Positions 35,810 through 44,463 of a DNA stretch of 64,000 nucleotides are shown here, in pieces. The notes beneath the pieces were generated by a model. The model saw nothing but the letters and a program-made list of their open reading frames with translations, searched no databases and had not been told where the DNA came from. The first letter of the stretch is position 1. Each line of letters begins with the position of its first letter. Position numbers and translations under genes: made by a program. Source of the stretch: Microcosmobacter mediterraneus (GTDB taxonomy: Bacteria > Bacteroidota > Bacteroidia > Flavobacteriales > Flavobacteriaceae); NCBI RefSeq assembly GCF_031846265.1, contig NZ_JAVRIA010000008.1, positions 1 to 64,000 on the forward strand, read 5' to 3'.

Positions 35810-36673
35810 TTAGTTTAATATAGGAGTTAGTTTATAACCTTCTTGTCTAAGTAATATGATAACACCTTCTTTACCTCCTAAATGTCCTGCGCCTACACCA
35901 AAGAACGTTGGTTCTTCTTTAGAGATACGTTCTATTTTAGAAATCCAATTTTTATTACGTTTTACAACAAGTTCATCGTTAAAATTAGCTGTACTTTCAA
36001 AGGTATCATCATCCATCATAAGCATCAAAGCGTTTAAATCTTCTTTAGAATAGAGGTCTAACATTTTTTGAAAGTATTCTTTATCATAAGTAAGCTTATC
36101 TTTAGCAGAGCGCACAAGATCTTTAGCTTGTAATTTATAAGGAATAGCATCAAAAACTGCTAATTGTTCATCTACTGTTTCTAAGCCATAAATTTCTTCA
36201 TCTTGTGCTTTAGAGACTTTCATTAATTCTTCTTCAAAAGATTGCATTGGGCAATCGAGCATTTTCATGTAAAACATAGAACCTACTAAAAAAGGCTTCA
36301 TGGTATTCATCATATCTAATGACATACCTAATTCTTCCTTTATAAACGAATTAACTAGGTTATACTCTTCCTCTGAGAGTAATGATTTAATGGTAATACC
36401 ATCTTTCATCATTATACCTTTCATCATATCCATTTGCATATTAGGATCGTCCATATCTAATTCTAAATACAACTGAGAGGTCTCATCTAGGGCTTTTATT
36501 ATTTTTGGACTTAAGGTTGCATCACATGTTATATGAATAGTGCCATATAAATAAGATGGTTGCTTTAAATCGTTGCCAGATATTTTCCAAAGTAAGGTGT
36601 TTTCTAATTTTTGATCTTGAGCTTGTAAAGAAATAGTTATACAGAGTAATAAAAAGTAAATTATTGTTTTCAT
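35810..36673 (-). CDS. TraB/GumN family secreted protein
   Basis: 287 residues with a signal peptide (1-18, ending SLQAQ). It has the family hallmarks: a first motif LLWKISGNDLKQPSYLYGTIHI, a Glu in LYLELDMDD, the central MKGIMMKDGITIKSLL..., GLETVDEQLAVFDAIPY, RNKNWISKIERI and the C-terminal GVGAGHLGGKEGVIILLRQEGY. Family members (TIKI/PrgY/GumN) have been proposed to be metalloproteases built on paired GxxH and Glu residues; GTIH and GAGH are both visible here. The substrate is unknown. Flanking regions hold repeats but no obvious promoter. Confidence 0.92.
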   Translation of the reverse strand: MKTIIYFLLLCITISLQAQDQKLENTLLWKISGNDLKQPSYLYGTIHITCDATLSPKIIKALDETSQLYLELDMDDPNMQMDMMKGIMMKDGITIKSLLSEEEYNLVNSFIKEELGMSLDMMNTMKPFLVGSMFYMKMLDCPMQSFEEELMKVSKAQDEEIYGLETVDEQLAVFDAIPYKLQAKDLVRSAKDKLTYDKEYFQKMLDLYSKEDLNALMLMMDDDTFESTANFNDELVVKRNKNWISKIERISKEEPTFFGVGAGHLGGKEGVIILLRQEGYKLTPILN

Positions 36674-36806
36674 GAAAATAATAGTTTCCTATTTGTAGAG
36701 TAGTATTAAATTTTGTTACAAATTATTTAGAAAAGTAAGGCCTTATTAAATAAAAAGAACTTTCAGAATTGACTAACATCATTTAAGATACTCCTAAAAT
36801 GAATTT

Positions 36807-37298
36807 TTAAACTTTTGGTTTTGGTGTTTTTATAGATTTTATACGATTTTCAAAAGATAGAGTATCTAAAGGGTTTTTGACAGATTCAAATAGTTTAATA
36901 AAATCGTTAGTGTGAGTTTCTCTTTGTTGATTTATAAGATTGAAATGCACAAAACTACTCCAGAGGATAGCCTTTAGATGACTCTTATCATTATTATACA
37001 TTCGCATTTCTACAAATAGTTCACTTTGAGTATAATGAAGTAATTGCGATTGTAGAATTACTTCTTCCATGAGTAATGCTGGTCTTAAATAAGCTATTTG
37101 ATTTGTACCTACTACCCAACTTTTCCCATCTTTTCTTGCCATTTTATAGATGTCTATATTATATGCTGTAATAAGCATATCTTCACGATGATTCATGAAA
37201 TAATTAATATAACTGGCGTTATTTAAATGATTAAATGGATCACAATCTTGAAATCTAATTGTTGCGTTACTTTCTAATATTTTTGGTAAGTTGTTCAT
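36807..37298 (-). CDS. Hotdog-fold acyl-CoA thioesterase (YbgC/FadM-like)
   Basis: 163 residues. The N-terminal RFQDCDPFNHLNNASYINYF (16-35) is the 4HBT signature, with the catalytic Asp in QDCDPFNH, then VVGTNQIAYLRPALLMEEVILQS. It likely hydrolyses acyl-CoA in the cytoplasm. The next gene upstream on the same strand encodes a TetR regulator. A perfect palindrome AATATACC-ATTA-GGTATATT lies 18-37 bp before this start codon, and an almost identical one lies before the tetR start, so this gene is a probable direct target of that regulator. Confidence 0.88.
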   Translation of the reverse strand: MNNLPKILESNATIRFQDCDPFNHLNNASYINYFMNHREDMLITAYNIDIYKMARKDGKSWVVGTNQIAYLRPALLMEEVILQSQLLHYTQSELFVEMRMYNNDKSHLKAILWSSFVHFNLINQQRETHTNDFIKLFESVKNPLDTLSFENRIKSIKTPKPKV

Positions 37299-37315
37299 TT
37301 TGTTTTATTATTTAA

Positions 37316-37335
37316 AATATACCATTAGGTATATT
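37316..37335. promoter_or_regulatory. Probable TetR operator at the thioesterase gene
   Basis: AATATACCATTAGGTATATT: perfect 8-bp arms around ATTA, 18 bp upstream of the thioesterase ATG and 15 bp beyond the tetR stop. The inner arms (ATATACC / GGTATAT) are identical to the palindrome at 37965-37982. Confidence 0.75.
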
Positions 37336-37349
37336 ATTGATTAAAAAAA

Positions 37350-37946
37350 TTAATAGCTCATTTCCTCAATGATCATTTGGTCTATTTGATCTGCAGAATC
37401 TTTTAAATAAAAATCATCATTCATGGTATAAGTCATAAATATAGCACCTTGCAGCATGCTATCGATACGTTTTGCATAATGCATGGCATTAATTTCTGAA
37501 GACAATTCTCTTACCTCAATACCGTCTTCAATTAAAGCAGCAATTTTATCTTGAATTTTTTCAATGACTTGTCTTACTTTTTTTAATAATAAAGCATTTT
37601 GATTGTTTGCATCTACTCCGATATTTAATATTGGACAACCACCTAAACGTTTGCTATAATCATAATAGTTTCTGTAAAAATCTGATAAAAGAAAAAGTTT
37701 TTGTTTAGGAGAATCACTTTGAGACATATGCTTTGAGATTTCCATCAACAATTTTTTTACTGTAAAACGAAAAGCTTCAATTGCTAATCTTTCTTTATTT
37801 TCAAAGTTTCCATAAATAGCTCCTTTAGTTAATCCTGTTGCTTCAGTAATGTCCTTTAAACTGGTAGCAGCATAGCCATTTTGATTAAAAATTGGAGCAA
37901 CAGTATCTAAGATATATTGAGATGTTATTTCGGCTTTTGTTAGCAT
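37350..37946 (-). CDS. TetR/AcrR family transcriptional regulator
   Basis: 198 residues from the ATG at 37946. A frame from 38006 adds 20 hydrophobic residues (MLLSFYIIIYLLVYF...) that would not suit a cytoplasmic repressor and would run through the operator, so the inner start is chosen. The N-terminal HTH is ILDTVAPIFNQNGYAATSLKDITEATGLTKGAIYGNFENKERLA (about 13-56), followed by an all-helical ligand domain. It probably represses itself and the downstream thioesterase through two matching palindromes. The ligand is likely a fatty acyl-CoA or a hydrophobic compound, by analogy only. Confidence 0.9.
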   Translation of the reverse strand: MLTKAEITSQYILDTVAPIFNQNGYAATSLKDITEATGLTKGAIYGNFENKERLAIEAFRFTVKKLLMEISKHMSQSDSPKQKLFLLSDFYRNYYDYSKRLGGCPILNIGVDANNQNALLLKKVRQVIEKIQDKIAALIEDGIEVRELSSEINAMHYAKRIDSMLQGAIFMTYTMNDDFYLKDSADQIDQMIIEEMSY

Positions 37947-37964
37947 GGCATAAATATAATAAAA

Positions 37965-37982
37965 ATATACCAATAGGTATAT
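37965..37982. promoter_or_regulatory. Probable TetR autoregulatory operator
   Basis: ATATACC-AATA-GGTATAT: perfect 7-bp arms, 19 bp upstream of the tetR start. It overlaps a minus-strand TATATTTT, a 7/8 match to the -7 box, so binding would block the promoter. It shares arms with the site at 37316-37335. Confidence 0.7.
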
Positions 37983-37995
37983 AATAATATAAAAG

Positions 37996-38076
37996 GAAAG
38001 CAACACTTTTGTTTACTCTACGCGTCGAGATAAACACATGTTGCTTTCACTAACCAATCATTATAATGACTGATTG
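37996..38076. repeat. Structured palindromic element (copy 2 of REP-like sequence)
   Basis: Outer arms GAAAGCAACA (37996-38005) and TGTTGCTTTC (38039-38048) enclose inner arms TGTTTA / TAAACA and CTC / GAG. It is followed by the 20-bp segment 38043-38062 shared with 35767-35786 (18 of 20), and by CAATCA...TGATTG (38055-38076). On the minus strand the large hairpin is followed by CTTTTATATT, so it may also act as the pepT terminator. Confidence 0.5.
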
Positions 38077-38106
38077 TAAGTAATTTTGTTACAGTAATTA
38101 GTGTTG

Positions 38107-39345
38107 TTAATGTTTTAAAGCTGTTAACTCAGCAATTTTACAAATAACTTCAGTTGCTTTAATCATACTTTCTACTGGGATATACTCGTAACGTCCATGG
38201 AAATTATGACCACCTGCAAAAATATTAGGACAAGGTAATCCCATATAACTCAATTGAGAACCATCTGTACCACCTCTAATAGGTTTAATTAAAGGCGTAA
38301 TACCTAATTGTTTCATGGCTTCTTCAGCAATATCAACAATATGCATAACGGGTTCTACCTTTTCTTTCATATTGTAGTACTGATCTTTTAATTCTAATTC
38401 AAAAATGACTGATCCGTATTTAGTATTTAGATCGTTCACAATTTTTGCCATTAGTAATTTTCTGGCTTCAAACTTATTTTTATCATGATCTCTTACAATA
38501 TATTCTAATTGAGTATGCTCTACTTTACCATTAATTTGATACAAATGAAAAAAGCCTTCATAACTTTGTGTGTGCTCAGGGACTTCTTCTTTTGGTAGAG
38601 CATTAATAAATTCAGAAGCATAATACATAGAGTTAATCATTTTACCTTTGGCATAACCAGGATGTACTATTTTACCTTTAACTTTTATTATAGCTCCTGC
38701 TGCATTAAAGTTTTCGTATTCTAGTTCTCCAATTTGACTTCCATCCATAGTGTAAGCCCAATCAGCTGCAAATTTTTTGACATCAAATTTATGAGCTCCT
38801 CTACCAATTTCTTCGTCTGGTGTAAAACCTACTTTAATAGTTCCATGTTTTATTTGAGGATTCTGAATAAGATATTCCATAGCAGACACGATTTCACAAA
38901 TTCCTGCTTTATCATCTGCTCCTAAGAGCGTAGTACCATCTGTGGTAATTAAAGTTTGCCCTTTGTAGAGTAGTAAATCTTCAAAATAATCTGGAGATAA
39001 TATAATGTTCTCTTCAGCATTTAGAACAATGTCATTTCCATCATAGTTTTCAATAATTTGTGGCTTTACATTAGTTCCTGTAAAATCTGGGCTTGTATCA
39101 AAATGCGAAATAAAACCTATAATAGGAACTTCATGATCTACATTACTTGGAAGAGTAGCCATAATGTAAGCATTGTCATCTATGGTAACATCATGCATTC
39201 CTATAGTTATGAGTTCTTCAACAAGTATATTAGCTAAATCCCATTGTTTGGGAGTGCTTGGTGTAGTTTCAGAATTTGGATCACTCTCCGTATCTATAGT
39301 AACATAACTTATAAAACGTTGAGAAATATGATTTTTAGATATCAT
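38107..39345 (-). CDS. pepT: Peptidase T (tripeptide aminopeptidase)
   Basis: 412 residues, M20 family, the usual PepT length. Metal ligands are visible in [10 protein letters not shown] (H81, D83), [14 protein letters not shown] (bridging Asp) and [16 protein letters not shown] (catalytic Glu pair), and the C-terminal zinc His in [32 protein letters not shown] is characteristic of PepT. It releases the N-terminal residue of tripeptides in the cytoplasm. A minus-strand TATTTTTG (39366-39373) precedes the start, and the gene is divergent from pyrD. Confidence 0.96.
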   Translation of the reverse strand: MISKNHISQRFISYVTIDTESDPNSETTPSTPKQWDLANILVEELITIGMHDVTIDDNAYIMATLPSNVDHEVPIIGFISHFDTSPDFTGTNVKPQIIENYDGNDIVLNAEENIILSPDYFEDLLLYKGQTLITTDGTTLLGADDKAGICEIVSAMEYLIQNPQIKHGTIKVGFTPDEEIGRGAHKFDVKKFAADWAYTMDGSQIGELEYENFNAAGAIIKVKGKIVHPGYAKGKMINSMYYASEFINALPKEEVPEHTQSYEGFFHLYQINGKVEHTQLEYIVRDHDKNKFEARKLLMAKIVNDLNTKYGSVIFELELKDQYYNMKEKVEPVMHIVDIAEEAMKQLGITPLIKPIRGGTDGSQLSYMGLPCPNIFAGGHNFHGRYEYIPVESMIKATEVICKIAELTALKH

Positions 39346-39365
39346 TTTTGAAAGGTTTTGAGGCT

Positions 39366-39373
39366 CAAAAATA
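39366..39373 (-). promoter_or_regulatory. -7 box of pepT
   Basis: Minus-strand TATTTTTG 20 bp before the pepT ATG. No TTG is found at the usual upstream distance, so support is partial. Confidence 0.45.
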
Positions 39374-39402
39374 AGATTTCTTTGACTTTTGATGTCTCTA
39401 CG

Positions 39403-39433
39403 TTGTTGGTTTTTGTAAATCCCTTTATTTTTG
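39403..39433 (+). promoter_or_regulatory. Promoter of pyrD
   Basis: TTG (39403-39405), 20 bp, then TATTTTTG (39426-39433). It ends 15 bp before the ATG at 39449. It also shows that a TTG at 39431, in frame with pyrD, lies inside the promoter and cannot be the start. Confidence 0.65.
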
Positions 39434-39448
39434 CGGAAACTTTTTAGA

Positions 39449-40480
39449 ATGTATAAATCCTTTTTAAGACCACTTTTATTTTCTTTTGATCCAGAAAAGG
39501 TTCATCATTTCACATTTCGTTCTATAAAAATTTTAAATAAAATCCCTTTTGTTTCAGCTAGTTTAAGATCCCAATTTTGTAGGGATAATGAAGCGTTACA
39601 CAAAGACTTATTTGGGCTTAAATTTAAAAACCCTGTAGGTTTAGCTGCTGGTTTTGATAAAGACGCCAAACTCTTTAATGAGTTAAGTAATTATGGTTTT
39701 GGATTTATTGAAATTGGTACAGTTACGCCTAAGCCTCAGGACGGAAACCCTAAGAAAAGATTGTTTAGGCTTAAAAAGGATAGTGCTCTAATAAATAGAA
39801 TGGGTTTTAATAATGGAGGTGTTGAGTTAGCTGTTGAACGTTTAAAACACAAATCTAAAAACTTAAAAAAGCAAGGTATAATCATTGGAGGTAATATTGG
39901 TAAAAATAAAGTGACTCCAAATGAAAATGCTGTTGAGGATTATATGATTTGTTTTAAAGCTTTACATAATTATGTGGATTATTTTGTAGTTAATGTAAGC
40001 TCACCAAACACACCCAATTTAAGAGCGTTGCAAGATAAAGAGCCTTTAACTGCATTACTAAATACGTTGAAGACTGAGAATACTAATTTTGATACACCAA
40101 AACCAATCCTTTTAAAAATTGCTCCAGATTTAACAGATGAGCAACTCATAGATATTATTGACATTGTAAGCGATACAAACATAGATGGTGTTATTGCTAC
40201 TAACACAACCATTTCTAGGGAAGGTTTAGAGGACGAAAATAGAACTGAAGTTGGCGGATTAAGTGGAAAACCATTAACGCATCGTTCTACAGAAGTGATT
40301 AGATTTTTATCTAAAAAAAGTAATAAAGCATTTCCTATTATTGGAGTAGGAGGTATACATTCTGCTGAAGATGCTCTTGAGAAAATTGAGGCAGGAGCTG
40401 ATTTAGTTCAACTGTATACAGGTTTTATATATGAAGGACCAAAGCTTATTAAAAGAATAAATAAAGCCTTATTACCATAG
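39449..40480 (+). CDS. pyrD: Dihydroorotate dehydrogenase, class 2 (quinone-dependent)
   Basis: 343 residues from the ATG at 39449, with [23 protein letters not shown], the membrane-associating N-terminal helices of class 2 enzymes. FMN and substrate motifs: [46 protein letters not shown], the catalytic Ser region [21 protein letters not shown] and [33 protein letters not shown]. It oxidises dihydroorotate to orotate, passing electrons to menaquinone. Its last codons and stop lie inside the long terminator stem. Confidence 0.96.
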   Translation: MYKSFLRPLLFSFDPEKVHHFTFRSIKILNKIPFVSASLRSQFCRDNEALHKDLFGLKFKNPVGLAAGFDKDAKLFNELSNYGFGFIEIGTVTPKPQDGNPKKRLFRLKKDSALINRMGFNNGGVELAVERLKHKSKNLKKQGIIIGGNIGKNKVTPNENAVEDYMICFKALHNYVDYFVVNVSSPNTPNLRALQDKEPLTALLNTLKTENTNFDTPKPILLKIAPDLTDEQLIDIIDIVSDTNIDGVIATNTTISREGLEDENRTEVGGLSGKPLTHRSTEVIRFLSKKSNKAFPIIGVGGIHSAEDALEKIEAGADLVQLYTGFIYEGPKLIKRINKALLP

Positions 40481-40518
40481 AAAAAGCCATCTTAACGATG
40501 GCTTTTTCTATGGTAATA
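40470..40518. terminator. Long bidirectional terminator overlapping the pyrD stop codon
   Basis: A perfect 22-bp stem (40470-40491 with 40497-40518) around a TTAAC loop. The centre AAAAAGCCATC / GATGGCTTTTT is a normal terminator; the outer part pairs the last pyrD codons and the TAG with downstream sequence. It is symmetric, so it serves both pyrD and the convergent M43 protease gene. Confidence 0.85.
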
Positions 40519-40529
40519 TATAATATATT

Positions 40530-42449
40530 CTATTGCTTAATAAATTTCTTTGTTACACGACCTTGATCGTTGTTAAGTAATAGGAAATATGTTCCTGAGC
40601 TTAATTTAGAAACATCAATTTGGTTATTTTTTAATAAACCAGAATCTATAGTTTGTCCGAGTAAATTAACTACGCTGTAATTTAACTCATCTATGTTAGT
40701 TCTCTGAATATTTAAAATTTCACCTTTAGTTGGATTAGGATATAATGAAATTGAATTAGCTTCAAACGCATTAACTGAAAGCGTACCTAATATTTCAAAA
40801 TTATCAATAGCAATATCACTAGTGAAACCTGAACCTCTTATAGCTCTAAAACGAACTTTAATAGTTTGCCCTGCATAACCAGATAGATCTATAATTCTAT
40901 TTAAATAAGGACTATTTTGCTGACTTTGTTGTTGACCTATTAGTGGAGTCGTTACATCATTTGTGTAGCCACTTCCAGCATCAATATCTACATGTAATTC
41001 TCCCATATCTTCACCGAACATATGATATGAAAACTCTAAAGTAGCATCATTTGAGTTAATCTCAATACAAGGCGATACATAGTTTGCAACACTATTACCA
41101 GATGCTCCAGTGGCTTCAGCATATATATATATACCATTTCCATCTTCAGAATTATCACCTGATGGCCCTGTGTCTCCTGAAGGAGTAGAACCATTATTAA
41201 ATGACCAGTTAAATCCTGATGGACCATCTGGATTATTGGACCATCCTAAACTGGAGGAGTTAGTAATAGAGTTGAAATCTTGATCCATAGGTATATTTTC
41301 TGTTGCACCTACTTTAACATATTCAAAATTTACTGTGGAAATTGTTGTGCTACCATTACCAACAGTTAACGAAACATCATAGAAGCCTGGTGAAGTATAT
41401 GTATGAGAGGGGTTTTGTGTATTGTAATCTACAATATTATCGCCATCAACATCCCATTCCCATGATGTAACTCCAACACTATTATCTGTAAAATTAACAG
41501 TTAAGTTATCATTACAAGTTTGTGTATCTGAAGACGCATAGTCAACGTTAAATGAGGGACAAATAAAACCATTTCTAGAAGTTAAAAATGTAGCATTTAT
41601 TCTGGCATATTGTTGAGGAGATAAATAATCTCTACATGCCCAAGTAGAATAAGACATAATATTGCTTGTATCTGGTTCAAAATCATCACCATTAGCATCA
41701 TTGGCATTTCCTGTGTAATTACAAGCACCATTAACCATACCTGATAATTTTGGATCTGCAGGAGTATCACAAATAAAATCACCAGCAGTTGAGCAGTTAG
41801 ATCCATCAACTAATTCATCAGTCAATACTGAATTACTTGGACCATGTGTATGTAATAAACCAAAAAAGTGACCAATCTCATGCGGTAATGTGCTGCCATT
41901 TACAGTACATGCATTTGCCATAACTATAGTATCTGGTCCTCCAGGAAGATAGGCGTAACCACAAACAGGATTACCTCCACTTGCGGCAGAATTAGCAAAG
42001 TAAATATTTATTAATCCGTTAACACCATGTGTACTAGTCATTGCACTTTCATCACTTGAGTCAAAATTGTAATAATTACTGTTGTTTATATAATTTATAC
42101 CATCACACAAATAAAACGACATATTTGCGTTTGCATAAAAATTATTAACATTTTCTATAGCATCGTTAAGATCAGATACTGATAATCCACCTGTCCCAGA
42201 GTTTGTTCTAATAACGTGTGCTTTTATAGGAATGGAAATTGTCGCATTAGACATTCTAGAGGCGGGAGATTGTGATAAGAACTGGCGTTCGATACGCTGA
42301 ATCTCTTCTTTATTTTGTTCGTAGAATAGTCTGTTTTCTTCTGAATATTCAGTGCCACAAAAACTTTCTTGTTGAGCAAAAGAGACTGAAGAAATTAATA
42401 AAAATACAGTTAGGTTAAGTACAAGGTGTAATCTAGTAAACTTTATCAT
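40530..42449 (-). CDS. Secreted M43 (pappalysin-like) metalloprotease with PKD and T9SS domains
   Basis: 639 residues with a signal peptide (1-25). The catalytic domain carries HEIGHFFGLLH (H190, E191, H194, H200), the extended metzincin zinc motif, and the Met-turn NIMSYS, with Cys residues spaced as in M43. A PKD domain (about 306-386; WEWDVDGDNIVDYNTQNPSHTY), a MAM-like domain (about 386-553; MFGEDMGELHVDI, IRGSGFTSDIAIDNFEIL) and a type A T9SS sorting domain (about 565-639; SLYPNPTKGEIL, SSGTYFLLL) follow. It is an extracellular protease; the substrate is unknown. It is on the same strand as the spondin-domain gene, 111 bp downstream of it. Confidence 0.94.
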   Translation of the reverse strand: MIKFTRLHLVLNLTVFLLISSVSFAQQESFCGTEYSEENRLFYEQNKEEIQRIERQFLSQSPASRMSNATISIPIKAHVIRTNSGTGGLSVSDLNDAIENVNNFYANANMSFYLCDGINYINNSNYYNFDSSDESAMTSTHGVNGLINIYFANSAASGGNPVCGYAYLPGGPDTIVMANACTVNGSTLPHEIGHFFGLLHTHGPSNSVLTDELVDGSNCSTAGDFICDTPADPKLSGMVNGACNYTGNANDANGDDFEPDTSNIMSYSTWACRDYLSPQQYARINATFLTSRNGFICPSFNVDYASSDTQTCNDNLTVNFTDNSVGVTSWEWDVDGDNIVDYNTQNPSHTYTSPGFYDVSLTVGNGSTTISTVNFEYVKVGATENIPMDQDFNSITNSSSLGWSNNPDGPSGFNWSFNNGSTPSGDTGPSGDNSEDGNGIYIYAEATGASGNSVANYVSPCIEINSNDATLEFSYHMFGEDMGELHVDIDAGSGYTNDVTTPLIGQQQSQQNSPYLNRIIDLSGYAGQTIKVRFRAIRGSGFTSDIAIDNFEILGTLSVNAFEANSISLYPNPTKGEILNIQRTNIDELNYSVVNLLGQTIDSGLLKNNQIDVSKLSSGTYFLLLNNDQGRVTKKFIKQ

Positions 42450-42560
42450 TGCAAGAGTTTTTGTTTTTTTGCTAATGTAATTAAATAATTTTAATTAATC
42501 ACTTCGTCGTTTAAAAACGTCATTTAAACTGATAAACCAGAAAACTTTTTCTTACAAAAA

Positions 42561-43460
42561 TCAATTTTTTATTATTCTCTTGATAATAATTGTTTTATTT
42601 TCAATAAAGAACTTAGTCATATAAATACCATTATTTAAATGACTAATATCAATCTTGTCTTTACTGTCATTAGTTTTATAAACTAGTTTTCCTAAAACAT
42701 CATAAATTTCAACAGCATTAATACGCAATGAATTTGCTCTAGAAATAGAGATGAAATCTTCTGAAGGGTTTGGATAAATGGAAATTAAATTCTCATTTTG
42801 AAAAGTATTAACATTAAGAACATTTTGTAACTCTATAGTTAATGTGCCAATTTTGTTAGAATTGAAAGGATAACCAGCAACATTTGCTATATTACTAATA
42901 ACACTTTGAGGATTTGTAGCAGTATTACTTGTTGAGTATCCAAATCCATTTTCTGTTCCTGCGTCATAAGGAAATAAGTCAATGGTCATCATATTTATCC
43001 AATTATTTCCGTCTCTTAGATTTACATTACTCACAGCAATCATCCAATCTGGACTTGGTGCTATCATAGACGCTAAGGTGAGTAATGGATAATCCTCATC
43101 AATCTCTAAGTTGTTTATTGTTGCAGTTGCAATAGCTGCAAAGGGATTTACAGATCTTTGTATCCATTGATCCGCATTACCATCATTAATTGCATCTAGA
43201 ACTTCAGAGTTAAATTCAAAATTATTTCCAATTTCAGCAACATCTTCAATACCTTTGGTTGCCATTTCTCCCATTTCAAGAAAAGTGATGTTACTATTAT
43301 GAGTTGCACCAACTAAATCAGACCAATGTGCATTTCCAGGTAAAGTTCCATGATCTGATGAATTCCAAGTGCTTTCAAACGTGATATTATAAATAGCTCT
43401 AGATTGAGTAAAAATAAAATTTGATGTGATTAATAGAACTAAAAGTAGTTTTGTTTTCAT
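42561..43460 (-). CDS. Secreted spondin-domain protein with T9SS sorting domain
   Basis: 299 residues from the ATG at 43460; a frame from 43496 would add 12 polar residues before a clear signal peptide (MKTKLLLVLLITSNFIFTQS), so the inner ATG is preferred. The mature N-terminus follows the Spondin_N pattern: YNITFESTWNSSDHGTLPGNAHWSDLVGATH, MATKGIEDVAEIG, and the Asp-rich PSPDWMIAVSNVNLRD. The C-terminus is a T9SS sorting domain (YPNPSEDFISIS, HLNNGIYMTKFFI). Spondin domains bind matrix or lipid in eukaryotes; the bacterial role is unknown, probably surface attachment. Confidence 0.88.
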   Translation of the reverse strand: MKTKLLLVLLITSNFIFTQSRAIYNITFESTWNSSDHGTLPGNAHWSDLVGATHNSNITFLEMGEMATKGIEDVAEIGNNFEFNSEVLDAINDGNADQWIQRSVNPFAAIATATINNLEIDEDYPLLTLASMIAPSPDWMIAVSNVNLRDGNNWINMMTIDLFPYDAGTENGFGYSTSNTATNPQSVISNIANVAGYPFNSNKIGTLTIELQNVLNVNTFQNENLISIYPNPSEDFISISRANSLRINAVEIYDVLGKLVYKTNDSKDKIDISHLNNGIYMTKFFIENKTIIIKRIIKN

Positions 43461-43539
43461 GATAGTAAGTTTTGGACTATGTCGAGTTAGTATCAAAATG
43501 CTTACAAAACTTTTAAGCTTTTTACATCATTAACTTTTT

Positions 43540-43547
43540 TATCTTTG
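43540..43547 (+). promoter_or_regulatory. -7 box of the HMG-CoA lyase gene
   Basis: TATCTTTG ending 6 bp before the ATG at 43554. It overlaps the in-frame TTG at 43545, which rules that out as a start and implies a very short or absent leader. Confidence 0.55.
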
Positions 43548-43553
43548 AGCATA

Positions 43554-44417
43554 ATGAGTAACCCTGTAAAACTTATTGAGTGCCCTCGAGATGCTATGCA
43601 AGGCATTAGGGAATTTATTCCTACTGAGAAGAAAGTACAGTATATTCAGTCGTTACTTCGAGTAGGCTTTGATACTATTGATTTTGGAAGCTTTGTATCG
43701 CCAAAAGCTATACCTCAAATGATAGATACAGCTGAGGTTTTAGCACAGTTAGATTTAAGTAAAACAAAAAGTAAGCTTTTGACTATTATTGCAAATACTA
43801 GAGGAGCAAAAGATGCAGCTCAACATAAGGCCATTGACTATCTAGGATTTCCCTTTTCAATCTCTGAAAATTTTCAGATGCGTAATACGCATAAAACTAT
43901 TGCACAATCTATTGTAACCCTTACAGAAATTTTAGAGATTGCAAATAAGGTAAACAAAAAAGTTGTGGTTTATATTTCTATGGGATTTGGAAACCCTTAT
44001 GGAGATCCATGGAACGTAGATATTGTTGGTGCATGGACCGAACGTTTAGCTAAAATGGGAGTGAAGATCTTATCGCTTAGTGATACTATTGGAAGCTCTG
44101 ACCCAGAAACTATTGACTATTTGTTTTCTAATCTTATACCTAAATATCCGAATATAGAATTTGGAGCACATTTGCATACCACTCCATCCACTTGGTTTGA
44201 GAAAATTGATGCAGCGTATAAGTCTGGATGCAGACGTTTTGATGGAGCCATTCAAGGGTTTGGTGGTTGTCCTATGGCAAAAGACGAGCTTACAGGTAAT
44301 ATGCCAACCGAGAAAATGTTGTCTTACTTTACACAGCGAAAAGCTCACGATCTTAATGCGATGAGTTTTGAAAGCTCATATAATGAAGCTTCAAAGATTT
44401 TTAATACTTATCATTAA
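43554..44417 (+). CDS. Hydroxymethylglutaryl-CoA lyase
   Basis: 287 residues from the ATG at 43554 (a TTG nine bases earlier lies in the promoter). TIM-barrel HMGL family: VKLIECPRDAMQGIREFIPTEKK with the catalytic Arg-Asp (R12, D13), the metal-binding HLHTT, and the glycine-rich GAIQGFGGCPMAKDELTGN loop with the catalytic Cys. It splits HMG-CoA into acetyl-CoA and acetoacetate, the last step of leucine breakdown, in line with the methylcrotonyl-type carboxylase subunit at 34-36 kb. The stop is followed by a convergent TonB receptor gene. Confidence 0.93.
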   Translation: MSNPVKLIECPRDAMQGIREFIPTEKKVQYIQSLLRVGFDTIDFGSFVSPKAIPQMIDTAEVLAQLDLSKTKSKLLTIIANTRGAKDAAQHKAIDYLGFPFSISENFQMRNTHKTIAQSIVTLTEILEIANKVNKKVVVYISMGFGNPYGDPWNVDIVGAWTERLAKMGVKILSLSDTIGSSDPETIDYLFSNLIPKYPNIEFGAHLHTTPSTWFEKIDAAYKSGCRRFDGAIQGFGGCPMAKDELTGNMPTEKMLSYFTQRKAHDLNAMSFESSYNEASKIFNTYH

Positions 44418-44463
44418 AAAACATCATATTCTATAGTGATTCTTATTCTAATACTTATCTAGT

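Noticed and set aside
37947..38006. Upstream start at 38006 for the TetR regulator
   Set aside because: It would add a hydrophobic stretch translated from the operator and promoter region; the start at 37946 gives a normal TetR N-terminus.
39431..39448. TTG start at 39431 for pyrD
   Set aside because: It lies inside the TATTTTTG promoter box; the ATG at 39449 matches the class 2 N-terminus.
41115..41135. TA-dinucleotide run in the M43 protease gene as a slipped-strand switch
   Set aside because: The run is short, lies in frame in the MAM-like domain (YIYIY-type codons), and nothing suggests variation.
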